From Candidatus Woesearchaeota archaeon (GTDB lineage: Archaea; Nanobdellota; Nanobdellia; Woesearchaeales; JABGXB01), in the NCBI GenBank assembly GCA_018675975.1, contig JABGXB010000002.1:62001-126000 (forward strand): 64,000 nt of DNA, written 5' to 3'. How positions within the stretch are numbered: the first letter of the stretch is position 1; each line of letters starts with the position of its first letter. This document shows, one piece after another, positions 58,973-64,000 of the stretch. The notes under the pieces are model-generated. The model searched no databases. It was not told the DNA's origin and saw only the letters and a list, made by a program, of their open reading frames with translations. Made by a program: the position numbers and the translations under genes.

Positions 58973-59917
58973 TTAAAATATTTTTTGCATAAATTCTTCT
59001 TTGGTTATCTTTTGTAAATTATTTAAAGTTTTAATTGGTTTTATATTGTCATTCCAATTTTCCTCATCCCATAACCAATAAGTAAAATGCATTAGCATAA
59101 ATAACTTGCTTTGATCATATAAATATTTTTTTTCTTTCTCTGTAAGTTTTCTTTTACTTTCATATGCTTGAATAAAACATTTACATTTATCAAAATCAAT
59201 TTCTTTATCAATACACCACATGCCAATAAATAATGCAACGTCAGAGAGTAAATTGCCATAGAAACAATCATCAAAATCTATTATTCCACTCACTTTATTT
59301 CCCATAAACATAATATTATCTTCCTGGAAATCCCCATGATTTAATCCTTGAACTAATTTTGGGATGGAAATGTTTTCTAATATATTCGAAACAAATTTTT
59401 CATACTTGTTTGGTAATTCAGGCATATCTTTTTTTATACTAACTAGTGCATTCAGAATCCATTTGTTATCGTAATCATATATATTTTTTAATTCTATGTT
59501 CTTTGGTTTAAAATTCATTGTATTCTTATGAATTATTCCTAAATTTTCCCCCAAGCTTTTAATTTGTTTTAAATTCGCAGATTCATTTTTAATATGTTTC
59601 CCATCCAGAAAAGTAAACATTGCAATTCCTTTTTGATAGAGATATAACAAATAATCATTTGAAACTGTTTTAACAATTTTAGGTACTGGAATGTTAGCCT
59701 TTGACAATTTTTCTAGAAGTTGTATTTCAACCATAATTTTCTCAATATTACATTCTTCATAGATTTTTAATATAAATTTTCCTTGGTTAGTTAATATGAC
59801 ATAAGTTGAATTACGCTCACCTTTTTCTATTAATGAAAAAGATGTGATTTCACCAACATTGTATTTTTCTAAAATTTGGGACACAGAACTTTTAGTTAAT
59901 TTCATCTTTTGTATCAT
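58973..59917 (-). CDS. APH/ThrB-II-like small-molecule phosphotransferase
   Basis: KGERNSTYVILTNQGKFILKIY, LNHGDFQEDNIMFMGNKVSGIIDFDDCFYGNLLSDVA. Confidence 0.88.
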   Translation of the reverse strand: MIQKMKLTKSSVSQILEKYNVGEITSFSLIEKGERNSTYVILTNQGKFILKIYEECNIEKIMVEIQLLEKLSKANIPVPKIVKTVSNDYLLYLYQKGIAMFTFLDGKHIKNESANLKQIKSLGENLGIIHKNTMNFKPKNIELKNIYDYDNKWILNALVSIKKDMPELPNKYEKFVSNILENISIPKLVQGLNHGDFQEDNIMFMGNKVSGIIDFDDCFYGNLLSDVALFIGMWCIDKEIDFDKCKCFIQAYESKRKLTEKEKKYLYDQSKLFMLMHFTYWLWDEENWNDNIKPIKTLNNLQKITKEEFMQKIF

Positions 59918-59979
59918 ATTTTTATATAAACCAATTTATTTAATAAATTTTGTATTAAAAAAAACAATTTCAACTTTTC

Positions 59980-60165
59980 AAGCTCCTTGCTTTATCTGAG
60001 CAATTGAAACATTGTGTGTAACATTGGAATTTAGAAATGTTTCGAGTCCTCCAAAATCTGTGATTTCGAGAGCGAGGAAAAATATGGACGGAGACTGCAA
60101 GTCGGAGTTTCTAAATTCCTGTTATTTGGGAAGCCTGCAAAGCGACCGACCAAAAGTATAATTTG
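59980..60165 (+). ncRNA. Candidate structured non-coding RNA (multi-helix); strand and ends uncertain
   Basis: GGAATTTAGAAA (60026-60037) / TTTCTAAATTCC (60108-60119), extended by AACA/TGTT past a 2-nt bulge; inner GACT-GCA-AGTC (60093-60103) and GTCC/GGAC; upstream TTGCT/AGCAA hairpin; GC well above surroundings; no ORF. Confidence 0.5.
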
Positions 60166-60217
60166 GATTTTGGTTTATTCGGTTAAATTTATATTAGGCC
60201 AGTTCTTTCCAATTTAC

Positions 60218-60814
60218 ATGATCAATACAATCATATTTGATTTTGCAGGAGTTATAGCAAAAACCAAATATTTTCCTCAATTAGCATTAAATTTAGGGAA
60301 ACAATTCAACATCGATCCAAAAGTTATAGAGAAACAATTATATGGAAATGAAAGTGAATATTTAATTGGAAAAGAAAGTACAGAAAACTTTTGGAAAAAT
60401 TCATGTTCAAAATTGGGAATCCCTTTAGATGATTTCATACATGCATTTAAAACTTGGTATAAATTAGATTTAGAATTACTCAATTTTATTAAAGAACTTA
60501 AAAAACATTACCAAATTATTCTCCACTCAGATAATTTTGAAGTAGTTTCTTCAAATTTAAGAGAAAATCAAAAATTAAAAGAAGTTTTTGAACAAATGTT
60601 TTTTTCAGATGAAATTCACATGAACAAAAGAAATGTAGAAGCCTTTAAACACGTAATTTGTAAGATTGATAAATCTCCCTCAGACTGTATTTTTACAGAT
60701 GATAAGGAAGCTAACCTTGTAGCCCCAGCACAAATAGGAATAAAAACAATCAAATATGAAAATTTAGAACAATTCAAAAAAGAACTGGCATCTTATTCTA
60801 TAAAGTTTAATTAA
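60218..60814 (+). CDS. HAD-like hydrolase
   Basis: INTIIFDFAGVIAK, IILHSDNFE, CIFTDDKEANLVAPAQIGI; ATG at 60218 preferred over 60170. Confidence 0.85.
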   Translation: MINTIIFDFAGVIAKTKYFPQLALNLGKQFNIDPKVIEKQLYGNESEYLIGKESTENFWKNSCSKLGIPLDDFIHAFKTWYKLDLELLNFIKELKKHYQIILHSDNFEVVSSNLRENQKLKEVFEQMFFSDEIHMNKRNVEAFKHVICKIDKSPSDCIFTDDKEANLVAPAQIGIKTIKYENLEQFKKELASYSIKFN

Positions 60815-60849
60815 GCCTAAATCCAAATAACAACTATTAAATAAACTTT

Positions 60850-61578
60850 TTAATTAATATTTTTTAAATCTTGAATATTAATTAACTCTTGACTATCATA
60901 ATAATAATTATATAAAAAAGAAAATAATTTTACAAATGGTTTATCTCTTATAATCAATGTCATATTAGATTTAATTAAAGTTATCCACATTCTATTTTCA
61001 TCAACTATTTCTAATGCAATTCCATCATTAGGAATTTGTTTCATTTTATCTTTTAACTTAATCCATCCTTTTATATTACTTTTATTTTCTTCTGTAATTT
61101 GTCCCATACATTTAGATTTTATTTTTTCTTTTCTAATTCTCATCGCACCCTGAATAATTTTTGGATCTAATGAAAAATGATATTTTATACAATAGTCACT
61201 TTTAGTTGCTTTTTCAACTGAACTTATTATTGTATTCCATCCTTTTTTTCCATGATGTATTGTTACTGGTTCTCTTTCTTGAGTATCATAAATTGTTTTT
61301 AATCTATCAATTTCTTTTTCAATTGAATCAATTTTTTCTTTTTTTTCATCTATTATTTTTTTAAGTCTATCAGGATTATTGATTACATAACTTTTGGATT
61401 TTCCTGGAATAACTTTTACAAATCCTTTATGTTCTAAACTTGCAAGAACTGTATATATTTTCCCATAAGGAACACCAGATTCTGCCGCTATTTTAGAAGC
61501 GGAGCTCTTTCCAAGTTCTGTTAAACGCGTAAAAACCCTAGATTCATTATAAGATAGGCCTAATTCTTCAAAATCCAT
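60850..61578 (-). CDS. TrmB-family transcriptional regulator
   Basis: LGLSYNESRVFTRLTELGKSSASKIAAESGVPYGKIYTVLASLEHKGFVKVIPGKSKSY. Confidence 0.92.
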   Translation of the reverse strand: MDFEELGLSYNESRVFTRLTELGKSSASKIAAESGVPYGKIYTVLASLEHKGFVKVIPGKSKSYVINNPDRLKKIIDEKKEKIDSIEKEIDRLKTIYDTQEREPVTIHHGKKGWNTIISSVEKATKSDYCIKYHFSLDPKIIQGAMRIRKEKIKSKCMGQITEENKSNIKGWIKLKDKMKQIPNDGIALEIVDENRMWITLIKSNMTLIIRDKPFVKLFSFLYNYYYDSQELINIQDLKNIN

Positions 61579-61673
61579 GATATTATAAGTGTTTTATCAC
61601 TTATAAACATGTGTTTTAAAAACAACTAACGTGGTTGCAAATCATTATATACAAACAAAACATTCACTACTGT

Positions 61674-62345
61674 ATGGCTACAACAGAAGAAACAATATAC
61701 ATATTGGATATGGATGGAACTATTATTGATTCAGCCGAAGCATTAATACATGCACAATCTGAAGGTCTTGAAAGATTAGCAAATCAATCTAAAAGAAAAG
61801 ATGAATTTTTGGATGAATTAAAATCGGGTAAATCATTAAAAAATATAGTTACAGATTTAACTCCAAATAATGTTGACAGTCCAATTAATAACTTTTTTAA
61901 TAATTTTTATCAAACACCAAATGTAGAATTAGCATTTCAAAATGGTCAATATAAATTATTTGAAGATTTTGATGAATGGAATAAACAAACATCTGGTAAA
62001 AAAATATTAATATCAAATTCTACAAAAACAGCCACTCAAGCAAAAGCAAATTTATACGATTTAAACTTTGATGGGGTTCACGGAGAATTTGAAGAGGGTA
62101 AATCTAAGCCTTCAATATATATGGGAATAAAAGCCTTGGCTGAATTAACTAAAAAATATCCTTCTTTACAATTAAGTAAGCTTAAAATTATAAATATTGG
62201 GGATAATGAAACAGATATGGAATTTGGATCTAATATTAGAGAGTTTTTTACAAATTATGAAATTGAAAATATTTTAGTTAATAGAAAAGGAAATACAAAT
62301 TCAAAGTATGCAGATAGAATTATAGAAAGTTTTGAGGAATTATAA
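61674..62345 (+). CDS. HAD-superfamily hydrolase
   Basis: IYILDMDGTIIDSAEALIHA, ILISNSTKTATQAKA, IINIGDNETDMEFG; ATG at 61674 preferred over 61635. Confidence 0.88.
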   Translation: MATTEETIYILDMDGTIIDSAEALIHAQSEGLERLANQSKRKDEFLDELKSGKSLKNIVTDLTPNNVDSPINNFFNNFYQTPNVELAFQNGQYKLFEDFDEWNKQTSGKKILISNSTKTATQAKANLYDLNFDGVHGEFEEGKSKPSIYMGIKALAELTKKYPSLQLSKLKIINIGDNETDMEFGSNIREFFTNYEIENILVNRKGNTNSKYADRIIESFEEL

Positions 62346-63358
62346 TGGAAGAATTAAAATTAATTATTGAGAATAAATATGATATTAAAGTAAATAGCAT
62401 AGAACAATTAAATATAAAGACATATAATAAATGTTATAAAATAAAATCTTTAGATAAAGAATATTTTTTTAAACATTTATTTAATAATGAAACAAAAAAT
62501 TTTAAAGCAAAATTAATTGATCAATTAAAAATAATGAACTTTTTTAAAAACAAAGATATTGAAATAATGCTTCCAATAGAAAATAATAAAAATGAATTAT
62601 TAACAGAACACAATTCTGAATTTTATTTATTATATGAATTTCAAAAAATTGATAATAAAAATCCAGATAACTGGGGAGAAATTGCTGCAAAAAAATTAGC
62701 AGAATTTCATAAGATTGGATTTGAATTTAATGAAGAAGTAAATACTGGAACTTATCAATTAAATAAATCAATTCCAGATATAACTAATTTATTTCACCCT
62801 AACAAAGATAAGCGTCCTTCAGTAATCTCAAGATTAAATGATTCTGAATTTTCAAAAAGATTAGAAAAAGATTTACCGTATTTAAAAGAATTAATTATAG
62901 AAATATCTCATTATAATCATAAAGCTGAATTAGGGAAAAAATCAATATTACATTATGATTTAAATGAATCTAATATTTTATTTTCACAAGGTGAATTTTT
63001 TTCAATTACTGATTTTGATTTTTCACATGTTGGACATATTGAAACTGATTTAATTAAATTTGCAAGGTATGCATCATATTGTAAAAAAACAAATACAATA
63101 AATTTAAACAAATTTATTAATTATATAAATATATATAGACAAAGAGCAAAAGAATTAAATTTTGAAGTTATAATTGATAATAGAACTTTTTTTACATATT
63201 TATTGTTCATACCGTTAAGAAGATTAGTTTATGCAGCTGAACAAATATTAAAAGGAACTGAATTAGAATTTTTATATGATATAGATATAGAATTTTTAAA
63301 AAATATGAAATCTATTGAAAATGAATTTATGCAAATAGATTTTAATAAAAAAAATTGA
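62345..63358 (+). CDS. APH/choline-kinase-like phosphotransferase
   Basis: ILHYDLNESNILFSQGEFFSITDFDFSHVGHIETDL. Confidence 0.8.
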   Translation: MEELKLIIENKYDIKVNSIEQLNIKTYNKCYKIKSLDKEYFFKHLFNNETKNFKAKLIDQLKIMNFFKNKDIEIMLPIENNKNELLTEHNSEFYLLYEFQKIDNKNPDNWGEIAAKKLAEFHKIGFEFNEEVNTGTYQLNKSIPDITNLFHPNKDKRPSVISRLNDSEFSKRLEKDLPYLKELIIEISHYNHKAELGKKSILHYDLNESNILFSQGEFFSITDFDFSHVGHIETDLIKFARYASYCKKTNTINLNKFINYINIYRQRAKELNFEVIIDNRTFFTYLLFIPLRRLVYAAEQILKGTELEFLYDIDIEFLKNMKSIENEFMQIDFNKKN

Positions 63359-63384
63359 TTAGTAAAATTATACACATAAAAAAA

Positions 63385-64000
63385 ATGAAACAAACTAAAA
63401 AAGCCTTTTATCAAGTAAATGAATATTTAAGTTTATGGAAAAAAGCATTAGATGATAATGTTTTAAATGAAAATTTGAAACAAAAAGTCAAAAATGCAAG
63501 TCCATACACAAAAATATTAGATTTAGGTACTGGCTCTGGAACACAAATAAGAAGAAATATTGATGAGAATCTTATTGCAAACAATGGATTAATTATTGGT
63601 GTTGATGTAAATTATGATGGCTTATTAAGTTCTAAACATGATTATGAATTGTGGGCAAAAGAAAATGATTATGAACTAATATTTACAAAATGTGATTCTG
63701 CAGTTTTAAATTTTAAAGTTTCAAAAAATGATTTTAGTTGTTTAATTAAATTGTATAATGTTTCTGTTTATGATTTAAAGAGTTACCGATCAATAGGACA
63801 AAATTTTGATTTAGTGAATGCTTTATCTTTATTTGAACATACAGATATAGAAAAATCAATTAAAGTAGTAAAAAATTTAATGAATGATGGTGCATACTTA
63901 TATGCTCCAATAAATTATAATGGTATTACTCAAGTTCGACCTTTAGCTGATGACTTATCTGAGCAACAAGATAATAATTTAATGGAATTATTTAATGAAA
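63385..64000 (+). CDS. SAM-dependent methyltransferase (3' truncated by window edge)
   Basis: Open frame from ATG 63385 to window end; ILDLGTGSGTQIRRN motif I, IIGVDVNYDGLL. Confidence 0.75.
   Translation, partial: MKQTKKAFYQVNEYLSLWKKALDDNVLNENLKQKVKNASPYTKILDLGTGSGTQIRRNIDENLIANNGLIIGVDVNYDGLLSSKHDYELWAKENDYELIFTKCDSAVLNFKVSKNDFSCLIKLYNVSVYDLKSYRSIGQNFDLVNALSLFEHTDIEKSIKVVKNLMNDGAYLYAPINYNGITQVRPLADDLSEQQDNNLMELFNE

Noticed and set aside
60045-60090. GAGGAAA-like string considered as RNase P RNA CR-I
   Set aside because: No matching CR-IV/CR-V segments or overall length; resemblance is limited to a few bases

Overview
The window is very AT-rich and gene-dense, with about 75 CDS, and is archaeal. 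Archaeal markers are aIF1/SUI1, TrmB, AbrB-PhoU, a CARF-like wHTH, an Ogg2-like glycosylase and a presenilin/SPP homolog. Composition and gene content suggest a DPANN lineage such as Woesearchaeota/Pacearchaeota, but this is inference. No rRNA, tRNA, CRISPR array or transposase was recognised. Many phosphoketolase-route enzymes are present: Xfp-AckA, an overlapping rpiB-gap-pgk trio with bacterial-type GAPDH, Rpe and iPGM. Other blocks are a thiol-redox operon (TlpA-CcdA-DUF3179-disulfide reductase), a complete Liv-type ABC transporter, an acetolactate synthase-like/ALDH pair and several NTP-housecleaning enzymes (Nudix, MazG, HAM1-like). The strongest points for follow-up are: (1) an 881-aa bacterial sigma-70-like protein (53980-56625) with a large N-terminal extension, an insertion between regions 2.2 and 2.3, and loss of the -10 melting Trp pair; (2) an overlapping PIN nuclease and RNA ligase gene pair (42380-43667); (3) a caspase-fold gene bounded by a duplicated livF 3' end and frameshifted at an A10 tract; (4) two wHTH + degenerate-Nudix regulators around an intact Nudix hydrolase; (5) a structured, GC-elevated intergenic ncRNA candidate at ~59.98-60.16 kb; (6) a near-identical palindrome upstream of two separate redox operons; (7) a CARF-like wHTH next to a transmembrane Hanks-type kinase. 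All homology calls come from reading motifs by eye; no searches were run.
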